A stretch of DNA of 64,000 nucleotides, taken from positions 124,001-188,000 of the forward strand of contig SCPD01000011.1 of assembly GCA_005502925.1 (NCBI GenBank). Reading direction: 5' to 3'. The notes beneath the pieces were generated by a model. The model saw nothing but the letters and a program-made list of their open reading frames with translations, was not told the DNA's origin and ran no database searches. Shown here piece after piece: positions 54,649 to 64,000 of the stretch. A program made the position numbers and the translations under genes. Origin of the DNA: Rhizobiales bacterium Y(2018). GTDB taxonomy: Bacteria; Pseudomonadota; Alphaproteobacteria; Rhizobiales; Aestuariivirgaceae. Position 1 is the first letter of the stretch. Each line of letters starts with the position of its first letter.

Positions 54649-55970
54649 CGGCTGCCGTCAATTTCGTGAGGCTCGGCGGGCTTTCGGCGGAGGAGCGCCG
54701 CCGTTGCCTTGCCCGCACCGAAAGCGATCTCAGGCCCTATCTCGAGAAAGTGGCGCCGATCGTCGACGCGGTGGCCGCCGAAGGCGATGAGGCGGTAGCC
54801 CGCTTCACCCGCCAGTTCGACAAGGCGCCGGTCGCCGCCGACACCCTTGCGGCGACGCCGGAGGATCTCGTCCGTGCACGGAAATCGCTCAGGCCCGACA
54901 TCACCGAGGCCATCGCCTACGCCGCCCATAACATCACCAAGTTCCATCAGCAGCAGAAGCCTGAGGAGATGTGGCTCACCGAGATCGCGCCTGGCGCCTT
55001 TGCCGGTGACCGCATCGGCCCCATCGCCTCGGTTGCCTGTTATGTGCCGCGCGGCAAAGGCTCGTTTCCGAGCTCGGTGATGATGACCTGCATCCCGGCC
55101 AAGGTGGCGGGCGTCGACAAGATCGCCATCGTCACCCCGCCCGGCCCCGACGGCGCGATCGATGCCGCCACGCTGGTCGCCGCCGCAGCGGCGGGCGTGT
55201 CCCAAGTCTTCAAATGCGGCGGCGCCCAGGCCGTCGCCGCCGTCGCCTATGGCACACGGACGATCCCCCGTTGCGCCAAGATCGTCGGACCGGGCAGTCC
55301 CTGGGTGGTCGCCGCCAAGCGCCTCGTCGCCGATCGCATCGACACCGGCACGCCGGCGGGTCCGAGCGAAAGCATCATCTTCGCCGACGAGACTGTGGAC
55401 GGCCGCCTCGCCGCCCTCGATCTTCTCATCGAAGCCGAGCATGGCGATGATTCATCCGCTTGGCTCGTCACCCATGTGCCGGCGGTGGCGGAAGCCGCGC
55501 GCGCCGTGTTGCCCGAACTCCTGAAGGAGATGAGTCCCGAGCGCGCCAGCTATGCCGAAGCCGTGCTGAGAGGGCCGCAAGGCGGCATCCTGCTTTGCCC
55601 CGATGCGGAAAGCGCCATCGCCTTCGTCAACGACTATGCGCCCGAGCATCTGCAGATCCTGAGCCTCGATCCCAAAGCCTGGTTGCCGTCCTTCAAGAAT
55701 GCCGGCGAGATCCTGCTCGGCGAATACACGCCCTCGACGCTCGGCAATTTCGTGCTCGGGCCCAATCACGTCCTGCCGACCGGCGGCTGGGCCAGGACGG
55801 CCTCGCCGCTTTCGGTTTTCGACTTCATGAAGCGCACCTCGATCGGCCATGTGACGCGCGAGGGATATGACGCGCTCGCCCGCCAGGCCCGTGTGATCGC
55901 GAACTACGAGGGCTTCGACGCCCACGCCAATGCGGTGTCCGAAACTCGGATCAAATACCTTAAGACATAA
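54645..55970 (+). CDS. Histidinol-dehydrogenase family protein with altered metal ligands
   Basis: A 441-residue protein from the ATG at 54645 (MTAAVNFVRLGGLSAEERRR). Fold markers: VACYVPRGKGSFPSSVMMTC (about 125), AGPSESIIFADETVDGR, NDYAPEHLQI and GPNHVLPTGGWART. Of the four E. coli zinc ligands, His-262 and His-419 are kept (EAEHG, FDAHANAV), but Gln-259 reads Glu (IEAEHG) and Asp-360 reads Asn (TLGNFVLG). It may be a paralogue acting on another alcohol, as in HpsN-type dehydrogenases, rather than the histidine enzyme. There are no his genes nearby; it is coupled to the YkgJ-type gene. Confidence 0.8.
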   Translation: MTAAVNFVRLGGLSAEERRRCLARTESDLRPYLEKVAPIVDAVAAEGDEAVARFTRQFDKAPVAADTLAATPEDLVRARKSLRPDITEAIAYAAHNITKFHQQQKPEEMWLTEIAPGAFAGDRIGPIASVACYVPRGKGSFPSSVMMTCIPAKVAGVDKIAIVTPPGPDGAIDAATLVAAAAAGVSQVFKCGGAQAVAAVAYGTRTIPRCAKIVGPGSPWVVAAKRLVADRIDTGTPAGPSESIIFADETVDGRLAALDLLIEAEHGDDSSAWLVTHVPAVAEAARAVLPELLKEMSPERASYAEAVLRGPQGGILLCPDAESAIAFVNDYAPEHLQILSLDPKAWLPSFKNAGEILLGEYTPSTLGNFVLGPNHVLPTGGWARTASPLSVFDFMKRTSIGHVTREGYDALARQARVIANYEGFDAHANAVSETRIKYLKT

Positions 55971-56108
55971 TTTTTTCCTACTGAGACGCCTTGTCGACTG
56001 TGACTAATAGGCCGCAGTTTGGCACAATATCACCCAAGCTATCGGCGCGGATTGACGGCGCGGAACAAATCGGACATTTTTCGAGCAGGGCCATTCGGGA
56101 AACTACTA

Positions 56109-56801
56109 ATGCTTAGGAAATTCTTACTCACAACGTCGGTTCTCATCTCGACGGTTTCGTTCGCGCAGGCGGCCGATATCGAGCCGGTCGCGGCCTTCGA
56201 CTGGACTGGTTTCTATGTCGGCGCGCATGTGGGCTATGGCGATCCCTCCTTCGACGGCGTCTACGATACCGGCGAAAACGACGACGAAGATCGCTCCTTC
56301 GCGGACGACATCGATGCCGACGGCATTCTCGGCGGCCTCCAGGCCGGCTACAATTACCAGATCGACAGCATCGTCCTGGGTATCGAGGCGGATATCAGCT
56401 TCACGGATTTCTCCGGCGACACCGAGGATGAGAACCCCGACGAAGAGGATGGCATCAAGGCAGATGTCGATTTCCTTGCCTCGTTGCGCGCCCGCGCCGG
56501 CTTCGCCGTCGATAATGTGCTCCTTTATGCGACGGGTGGCGTCGCCTATGCCGACGGCGAATTCGAGTTCAAGGACGATGGCGACGATGCCGGCTCGATC
56601 GACATCGACGACTTCGGTTATGTCGTCGGCGGCGGCATTGAATGGGCCGCGACCGAGCAGACGAGCCTGCGCCTGGAAGGTCTCTATTACGGCTTCGGCA
56701 AGGAAAGAGATATGGACGATATCGATGACGGCGATGAAGACGACTTCATCGAGCTCAAAGATGTCGCGGTGGTCCGTGCCGGCGTAAACTGGCGTTTCTA
56801 G
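56109..56801 (+). CDS. Outer-membrane beta-barrel protein (Omp25/RopB-like), very acidic
   Basis: A 230-residue protein from the ATG at 56109 (MLRKFLLTTSVLISTVSFAQ), with the signal peptide ending FAQA-AD. The start FDWTGFYVGAHVGYGDPSFD, the middle GGLQAGYNYQIDSIVLGIEA and the terminal VRAGVNWRF (C-terminal Phe) are hallmarks of eight-stranded surface barrels of rhizobia. Loops are extremely Asp/Glu-rich (ENDDEDRSFADDIDADG, DTEDENPDEEDG, MDDIDDGDEDD). Function is likely surface structure; the acidic loops might bind cations. Confidence 0.85.
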   Translation: MLRKFLLTTSVLISTVSFAQAADIEPVAAFDWTGFYVGAHVGYGDPSFDGVYDTGENDDEDRSFADDIDADGILGGLQAGYNYQIDSIVLGIEADISFTDFSGDTEDENPDEEDGIKADVDFLASLRARAGFAVDNVLLYATGGVAYADGEFEFKDDGDDAGSIDIDDFGYVVGGGIEWAATEQTSLRLEGLYYGFGKERDMDDIDDGDEDDFIELKDVAVVRAGVNWRF

Positions 56802-56816
56802 AACATCTGATTCTTA

Positions 56817-56874
56817 GAGCCCTTCCCGTTTTGATCGAATCGTTCCGATTCGATCGGAACGGGAAAAAGGGCTC
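56817..56874. repeat. Long palindromic repeat after the outer-membrane gene
   Basis: A near-perfect hairpin: GAGCCCTTCCCGTT pairs with AACGGGAAAAAGGGCTC (a three-base bulge), and the centre CGAATCG-TTC-CGATTCG extends the stem. It lies 15 bases after the barrel-protein stop and could terminate its mRNA. Its symmetry and the neighbouring second hairpin suggest a mobile palindromic element. Confidence 0.7.
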
Positions 56875-56890
56875 GAATACATATAATCTT

Positions 56891-56938
56891 GAGCGCTTCC
56901 TTATCGCCAAAGTCGAGCAACTTTGGCGGGAAGCGCTC
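56891..56938. repeat. Second palindromic repeat, at the end of the AraC gene
   Basis: GAGCGCTTCC pairs with GGGAAGCGCTC, and the inner CGCCAAAGT pairs with ACTTTGGCG around CGAGCA. The last base of the repeat is the first base of the stop codon (read on the minus strand) of the AraC-family gene, so the repeat boundary coincides with the point where that protein ends early. Confidence 0.7.
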
Positions 56939-57573
56939 TAGGAACTGGAGCCGAGGCTGGCGAGCTCAGCGGCGCGTTTGCGCCAGGCGAGGAGCGACAG
57001 GCCCGTCTCGGCGCGGAAATGGCGGGTGAGGCTGCGGCGGCTCATCCCGGCGATAAGCGCCCAGTCGTCCAGTCCGCGGCGCTCGCCTTTCGTCACGATG
57101 GCATTGCAGAGACGGACGAGACGGGCATCGCGCGGCATCGGCAGTGTGAGCTCCGCATCGTCGGCACGCGTCATCTCATCGACGATCAGCGCGGCAATAT
57201 GGCCGCCGCGTCCTGCCTCGTCATAGTCGGCCGGCTCGCCCGCCAGCGCTTCGATCGCCGCGGCCAATAAGGCCGAGGTGATGATGACCTTGCAGTGCTC
57301 CGGCAGCACCGCCGCTGCAGCGGGCTCGACATAGGCGCTGCACATCGCCACCGCGCCGCGCATGCCGACATCGTGATCGAGACCCGGCGGGATCCACAAG
57401 GCATGGCCGCGCGGCACATACCAGGCGCCGCGCTCGGTCGTCGCCACCATCAGCCCCTGGGACGCGGTAAGGATCTGGCCGCGGGAATGATGGTGCCAGT
57501 CGGTGCTCTCGCCATCCGCATAGAGCTGAGCATGGATGGTGACCAGGCGTGTGCCCTGCTCGAAATCACCCAT
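56938..57573 (-). CDS. AraC-family regulator, truncated after its first helix-turn-helix
   Basis: About 211 residues from the ATG at 57573 (MGDFEQGTRLVTIHAQL); a longer frame to 57696 would overlap the divergent MFS gene. The cupin-like N-terminal domain (WHHHSRGQILTASQGLM, WIPPGLDHDV) and the first helix-turn-helix (LDDWALIAGMSRRSLTRHFR) are normal. AraC proteins then carry a second helix-turn-helix of about 45 residues; here the frame ends AWRKRAAELASLGSSS right at a palindromic repeat. It may be a pseudogene or an altered regulator. The natural target would be the divergent MFS gene. Confidence 0.7.
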   Translation of the reverse strand: MGDFEQGTRLVTIHAQLYADGESTDWHHHSRGQILTASQGLMVATTERGAWYVPRGHALWIPPGLDHDVGMRGAVAMCSAYVEPAAAAVLPEHCKVIITSALLAAAIEALAGEPADYDEAGRGGHIAALIVDEMTRADDAELTLPMPRDARLVRLCNAIVTKGERRGLDDWALIAGMSRRSLTRHFRAETGLSLLAWRKRAAELASLGSSS

Positions 57574-57639
57574 CAGTTTGGCCCGATTTCCTCTCGTTCT
57601 GGCCCCATACGATATATCGGGCCAGCTAGGTTGCGCAAT

Positions 57640-58803
57640 ATGACCAACGCCCGCCGCACCATCCTGTTCGTCAATGCCGCGCATGCTCTTACCCACTATG
57701 TGATCCTGATCTTTCCGACCGCCGTGATCGCCATCAGCCTCGAATGGCAGCTCGGTTATGGCGAGCTGGTTCCCCTCGCCACCGGCTGTCTCGTTGCCTA
57801 TGGGCTGCTCGCTTTGCCCGCCGGCTGGCTGGTCAATGTCGTGGGCCCGGAGCGGCTTCTCGCCGCCTTCTTCGCCCTCACCGGACTGGCCTGCTTTCTG
57901 GTTGCCGCGGCGGGGTCATGGCTCATGCTCGGTCTTGCGCTTCTGCTCCTCGGCGCCGCCGGAGCGATCTATCATCCGGTCGGGCTCACCCTCCTCACCT
58001 CGGTATCCGCCAGGCTCGGACATGACCTCTCGATCAACGGTGTCTGCGGCAATATTGGTGCTGCGGTGGCGGCCGCCGGAACCGCGCTCGTCACCTCGCT
58101 CCTTGGCTGGCGCTCGGCCTTCATCGGTCCTGGCCTCGCCGCTCTGCTCCTGGCCGCTCTCTTCGTCGCCACAAGCCGCACCCGGCAAGCCGCCGGCGCG
58201 GAACAGGCGCCGACCCATTCTTCGCAGAGCCTCCCGGTCCACAATGTCACGCTCGCTATTTGCACCATCCTCTTGGCCTTCCTTGTTGGCGGCGTGACCT
58301 ACAACATCGTCACCGTGGCCCTGCCCAAGATCATCGATGAGCGTTACGCCGGCGCATTGCCGCTCATCGGCACCGGCGCGCTCGCGACCCTCATTCTCAT
58401 CTGCGGTGCGCTCATGCAGCTCGCCGCCGGCCGCCTCATCGACCGGCTGTCGCTCGCTTCCCTGTTCGTCATTCTCTCCGGCCTTCAGCTGATCGGTCTT
58501 GCTTTGGCCTGGCTCGCCGATGGTCATTGGGTGCTGATCGGCCTCGCTTTGACCATGGCGGCGATCTACGGCCAAGTGATCGTCGACGATGCCTTCGTGG
58601 CACGTTATGTGCCGGAGCGTTTGCGGGGACGCGCTTATGGCGTCAGCTATTTCCTGGGCTCCGCCGTCAGCGCGGCGGCCATTCCCATGATGGGCGTGCT
58701 CTACGGGCAAGGCGCTGGCTTCACCCCGGTCCTCGCCCTCACCGCGGCCTGTGGCGTGGCGCTGTTCGCTTGCGCCCTGGGCTTCCGTTATGCGGTGAGA
58801 TGA
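57640..58803 (+). CDS. MFS exporter (12-helix), fosmidomycin-resistance-like group
   Basis: A 387-residue transporter from the ATG at 57640 (MTNARRTILFVNAAHALTHY). Twelve hydrophobic helices fit, with the central cytosolic loop around residues 185-210 (TRQAAGAEQAPTHSSQSLPV). GAAGAIYHPVGLTLLTS in the fourth helix resembles the YHP motif of the fosmidomycin-resistance/Fsr group of drug exporters. The substrate is unknown. Divergent from the AraC-type regulator, with 66 bases between starts. Confidence 0.82.
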   Translation: MTNARRTILFVNAAHALTHYVILIFPTAVIAISLEWQLGYGELVPLATGCLVAYGLLALPAGWLVNVVGPERLLAAFFALTGLACFLVAAAGSWLMLGLALLLLGAAGAIYHPVGLTLLTSVSARLGHDLSINGVCGNIGAAVAAAGTALVTSLLGWRSAFIGPGLAALLLAALFVATSRTRQAAGAEQAPTHSSQSLPVHNVTLAICTILLAFLVGGVTYNIVTVALPKIIDERYAGALPLIGTGALATLILICGALMQLAAGRLIDRLSLASLFVILSGLQLIGLALAWLADGHWVLIGLALTMAAIYGQVIVDDAFVARYVPERLRGRAYGVSYFLGSAVSAAAIPMMGVLYGQGAGFTPVLALTAACGVALFACALGFRYAVR

Positions 58804-58833
58804 TTGTTGCAATCTTGCCTCAAAAAATCGAAA

Positions 58834-58862
58834 CCCCGCCGCGCACATGGGCGCCGGCGGGG
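58834..58862 (-). terminator. Terminator of a possible small minus-strand transcript
   Basis: CCCCGCCG and CGGCGGGG form an 8-base-pair stem. Read on the minus strand it is followed by TTTCGATTTTTTG, the layout of an intrinsic terminator. The plus-strand gene on its left ends at 58803 and would not see a T-run, so the terminator serves minus-strand transcription from the otherwise gene-free stretch 58863-59187. Confidence 0.6.
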
Positions 58863-59023
58863 CACTCGATCATTCGAGATTTTCTTCGAAGTCTATTCCG
58901 GTAGTTATACCGGTAATTTTCGAGGCTCTGGAATTGCCCAGCTTAGGCACTCCGCCCTCGCATGAGGTTTTCAATTGTTATGTGAGCGGCCTGATCAGTG
59001 TCAATTAGTGCTGCAGCGCGCTG

Positions 59024-59080
59024 TCAGAGCCGTGACTGCGAGACCTGCCGCAGTCGAAGAAGGTGACCCGGCGGATTCAT
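59024..59080 (-). CDS. 18-residue peptide with strong ribosome site (tentative)
   Basis: The frame MNPPGHLLRLRQVSQSRL starts 5 bases after AAGGAGGGAG, one of the strongest ribosome-binding sites in the window. It lies within the predicted small transcript that starts near the promoter at 59136-59165 and ends at the stem-loop 58834-58862. It is basic (three Arg, one His). It could be a leader peptide or the translated part of a dual-function small RNA. The remaining 58863-59023 holds the palindrome CCGGTA-GTTA-TACCGG (58898-58913) and no further gene that I can see. Confidence 0.35.
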   Translation of the reverse strand: MNPPGHLLRLRQVSQSRL

Positions 59081-59135
59081 GCCTCCCTCCTTTTTGGTGA
59101 GTTTCTGTCATCAATCTCACGACCGATGATGTCTT

Positions 59136-59165
59136 TTATCTTGGTCCTCTACCCCGCGATGTCAA
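59136..59165 (-). promoter_or_regulatory. Sigma-70-like promoter for the small minus-strand transcript
   Basis: On the minus strand TTGACA (59165-59160) is an exact -35 element, followed after 18 bases by AGATAA (59141-59136) as -10. It lies just past the VOC stop at 59188 and upstream of the strong ribosome site and stem-loop terminator. The predicted RNA is about 290 bases. Not confirmed by any experiment visible here. Confidence 0.45.
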
Positions 59166-59187
59166 GTCAAAAGGCCCGTCACGCGTG

Positions 59188-59547
59188 TCACGATTTGCGA
59201 TAGGCGCGGCTGGAAACCGAGATTGAGTTTTTCGCCGGATCGCGCGCATTGGCGAACACATAACCCTGACCTTGATGGAGAGCGCTGAACACCAGCCCCT
59301 TCTGTGCGCAGTCGGCACAAAAAGCCTCGACATCCTCGACATCGAAAACAAGCTTGACCTGAGACTGGCCGGCTTTCTGTGCCCGCCCGGCCTGATGGAT
59401 CATCAGCCGTGCTCCGCCATCGGCCGCGACAAGTTCCACGATTCGATCGCCCTCTTCCCTGTGCGCCTTGAATCCGAAGAATTTTTCATAGAACGCTACG
59501 ATTTGTTCCATGTCCATTGCGTAGAGAATGATCCGGTTCAGGGGCAT
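59188..59547 (-). CDS. VOC/glyoxalase-like small protein
   Basis: A 119-residue protein of the vicinal-oxygen-chelate fold. It starts MPLNRIILYAMDMEQIVAFY EKFFGF, the standard beta strand plus helix, and has VKLVFDVEDVEAFCADCAQK in the second half and a DPAKNSISV ending (usually DPDGN). The usual metal His near the start is replaced (ILYAMD), so it may be a binding or regulatory member rather than an enzyme. It stands alone, divergent from the uvrA side. Confidence 0.78.
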   Translation of the reverse strand: MPLNRIILYAMDMEQIVAFYEKFFGFKAHREEGDRIVELVAADGGARLMIHQAGRAQKAGQSQVKLVFDVEDVEAFCADCAQKGLVFSALHQGQGYVFANARDPAKNSISVSSRAYRKS

Positions 59548-59726
59548 CTGGATTGTTCCTTCTGGTATCCACGTCGAGTTCGCCGCGCTCCAGGCGCCTT
59601 GGACACCATTTCTTGCCCTGTGGACAGCGGAATTTCACCCTTGTGCATAGCGGTCAAGCTGCTGACATGTTCTGGCGCTTGAAGGGGGCAGCATGCCGTC
59701 TTCGGGTGCTCATCGAGCTTGCCCGC

Positions 59727-59741
59727 GTTCTCTATTTGGTC
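59727..59741. promoter_or_regulatory. Near-match SOS box in front of uvrA
   Basis: GTTC TCTATTT GGTC differs by one base from the GTTC-N7-GTTC LexA consensus and ends 14 bases before the uvrA ATG. uvrA is LexA-controlled in many alphaproteobacteria, which supports it. The single mismatch and the position so close to the start codon keep confidence low. Confidence 0.4.
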
Positions 59742-59754
59742 TAGTCAAAACCCC

Positions 59755-62682
<2,928 letters not shown>

Positions 62683-62693
62683 CTCCGACGGAT

Positions 62694-62808
62694 TCACCCT
62701 CACCCTTGAGGTGCGAGCGAAGCGAGCCTCGAAGGGCGTGGTGCCGCGTTCTCGCTCTATCCTGATGGATGCTTCGAGGGCCGCTTCGCGGCCACCTCAG
62801 CATGAGGA
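62694..62808. repeat. Intergenic repeat of rhizobial type after uvrA
   Basis: A 115-base stretch with nested inverted repeats: CCTCACCCTTGAGG at the left, CGAGCGAAGCGAGCCTCGAA, then CTTCGAGG, GGCCGCTTCGCGGCC and CCTCAGCATGAGG at the right. This layout is familiar from short repeated elements between Hyphomicrobiales genes. It lies between uvrA and the convergent MFS gene and may act as a bidirectional terminator. Confidence 0.6.
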
Positions 62809-62825
62809 GATATGAAGGACTTTGC

Positions 62826-64000
62826 TTATCCGCCGCTCACTTCCAGATGCGGCGCGAGGCGCTTGCGCCAGAGAAAGACCAGGAACGACGCCCCAAGTCC
62901 GATCGCCGCGGCGACGACCACTGGCGCCCGGATCCCGACCAGGTCCCCGAGATAGCCGATCAGCAGCGCGCCGGCCGACGGCGCCGCGTTGAAGACGACC
63001 GAATAGAAGGCGAAGACGCGGCCGCGCACCTCATCATCGAGCCCCGACTGGACGAGTGTCTGCGCGACGATGTTCTTTCCTGTGACGCCCACGCCGACGA
63101 GCAGCATGCAGACCATCGCGACATGATGGCTGGTGGTGAGCGCGAAGAGCGCCGTCGCGGTTGCGCCGACCATGCCGAATATGGCCATGAGCGTCGTCAG
63201 TCCGGAATAACTCTGGCGCCAGGACAAGAGAAGCCCGGCGCCGAGCGCCCCGATGCCCATGGCTGAGATCAGGGCCGCGAAGCCGCCCGGTCCCTTGTCG
63301 AAGACGCCCCCGACGAAGGCCGGCAGCAGATCGGCCAAAGGCCTCACCGCCAGCGCGAAGATGCCGATCAGGATGAAAAGCGGCCGCATGCCGGGATGCG
63401 CGGCGACGACCGCCAGCCCCTGCCAGACGCCGCCCGGCTTCTTGGGGCGCGGCGGCGTGGTGTCCTCACGCGACAGCCGCATCATCAGGAGTGCTGCCAC
63501 CACGGCGACGAAGCTCAGGCCATTGAGCGCGAAGGCCACGCCGATCCCGCCCCAGATGATCGCCGGCCCCGCCAGCATCGGCCCGACGACGCGCGCGACA
63601 TTGGCGAGAACCGAGGTGAGCGCGATCACGGTGGGCAGGTCCTCGGGTGGCGCCAATTTCGGGATCAGGGTCAGACGTACCGGCTGCCAGAAGGCGCTGT
63701 TCAGGCCGAGCAGGAAGGTCGCGAGCACCAGGATCTCCGCGCTCACCCAGCCGTAAGCCTGCAGGAGAGCGAGCAACAAGGCTTCGAGTGCCGCCAGCGA
63801 CTGGAAGATGAGCGCGACCCGCCGGCGGTCCAGCCGGTCGGCGACGAGGCCTGACACCGGCCACAGCACAAGCCGCGGCAGGATCTCGGCAAGCGCCAGC
63901 ACACCCAGCCAGGTGGCGGATCCGGTCAGCTGCCACATGAGCCAGCCCGCCGCCACTTCATGGATGCGGGTGCCGGCCAGGCTCAGCACTTGCCCGGTGG
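62826..64000 (-). CDS. MFS exporter (enterobactin-exporter-like), N-terminus beyond the window
   Basis: The frame runs to the window edge; the codons ...GQVLSLAGTRIHEVAAGWLMW at the right end look internal to the first helix, so the true start is outside. About 391 residues are visible, with eleven or more hydrophobic helices. Loop motifs DRLDRRRVALIFQ (about 50) and SREDTTPPRPKKPGG (central loop) are typical of the MFS_3 group (EntS-like exporters). The substrate is unknown. It converges on uvrA through the repeat element. Confidence 0.82.
   Translation of the reverse strand, partial: TGQVLSLAGTRIHEVAAGWLMWQLTGSATWLGVLALAEILPRLVLWPVSGLVADRLDRRRVALIFQSLAALEALLLALLQAYGWVSAEILVLATFLLGLNSAFWQPVRLTLIPKLAPPEDLPTVIALTSVLANVARVVGPMLAGPAIIWGGIGVAFALNGLSFVAVVAALLMMRLSREDTTPPRPKKPGGVWQGLAVVAAHPGMRPLFILIGIFALAVRPLADLLPAFVGGVFDKGPGGFAALISAMGIGALGAGLLLSWRQSYSGLTTLMAIFGMVGATATALFALTTSHHVAMVCMLLVGVGVTGKNIVAQTLVQSGLDDEVRGRVFAFYSVVFNAAPSAGALLIGYLGDLVGIRAPVVVAAAIGLGASFLVFLWRKRLAPHLEVSGG

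Overview
The window looks like chromosome from a high-GC alphaproteobacterium, most likely of the order Hyphomicrobiales (Rhizobiales). Supporting this are the gene order glmU-glmS ... DUF502-recG-sdhE-mfd, the cluster coaD-PPIase-PPIase-queA-tgt, a GTTC-N7-GTTC SOS box next to ssb, intergenic palindromes of the rhizobial type, and GcvA-type LysR and RhtB/LysE families. I see no rRNA, CRISPR array, insertion sequence, phage genes or replication origin. One tRNA gene, tRNA-Lys(TTT), is present. All calls come from reading the sequence; no database search was possible.

Layout. 1-1.3 kb: the end of an SHMT-like gene, a FrnE/DsbA-like oxidoreductase and a 36-residue membrane peptide. 1.3-8.1 kb: repair and respiration genes (mfd and sdhE leftward, recG rightward, a DUF502 membrane protein). 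8.1-14.3 kb: cell envelope (a TPR-SPOR protein, glmS, glmU, an L,D-transpeptidase), then tRNA-Lys. 14.8-17.7 kb: a lipoprotein, a K+/H+ antiporter and a LysE exporter. 17.8-22.3 kb: a polar amino-acid ABC importer with an M20 amidohydrolase. 22.3-28.0 kb: an 8-oxoguanine-deaminase-like enzyme divergent from a four-gene polyamine-type ABC importer. 28.05-28.7 kb: a low-GC orphan with a possible uracil-DNA-glycosylase fold. 28.7-33.4 kb: CoxG-like protein, tgt, queA, a secreted protein, two cyclophilins and coaD. 33.5-40.4 kb: a VOC protein, ilvD, exporters, a cobalamin riboswitch driving bluB, a methyltransferase and a HutH-like lyase. 40.36-42.5 kb: a low-GC two-gene module. 42.5-45.6 kb: an SH3 protein and gyrA. 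45.8-47.5 kb: a NagB-like/ROK kinase pair. 47.7-51.5 kb: a large hydrolase-propeller membrane protein and a degenerate LytM protein. 52-56 kb: ssb, ridA, a 47-residue protein, a LysR regulator, a YkgJ-type protein and a HisD homologue. 56-64 kb: an outer-membrane barrel, a truncated AraC regulator, an MFS exporter, a possible small transcript, a VOC protein, uvrA and an MFS protein cut by the window end.

The best candidate for a poorly described system is at 40360-42469. A SAMHD1/YwfO-like HD phosphohydrolase and a YwgA-like small protein overlap by 14 bases, have about 40% GC in a roughly 60% GC region, and lie behind a perfect 16-base palindrome. The arrangement suggests a horizontally acquired nucleotide-depleting defence or toxin-control module. 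This is inference.

A second theme is enzymes that kept their fold but lost signature residues: a HutH homologue without the Ala-Ser-Gly triad, a Tgt lacking three of four zinc ligands, a HisD homologue with two metal ligands changed, a NagB-like protein without the relay glutamate, a LytM protein without two zinc histidines, a GyrA with Asn-Leu in the quinolone-binding region, and an AraC regulator whose second helix-turn-helix is cut off at a palindromic repeat.
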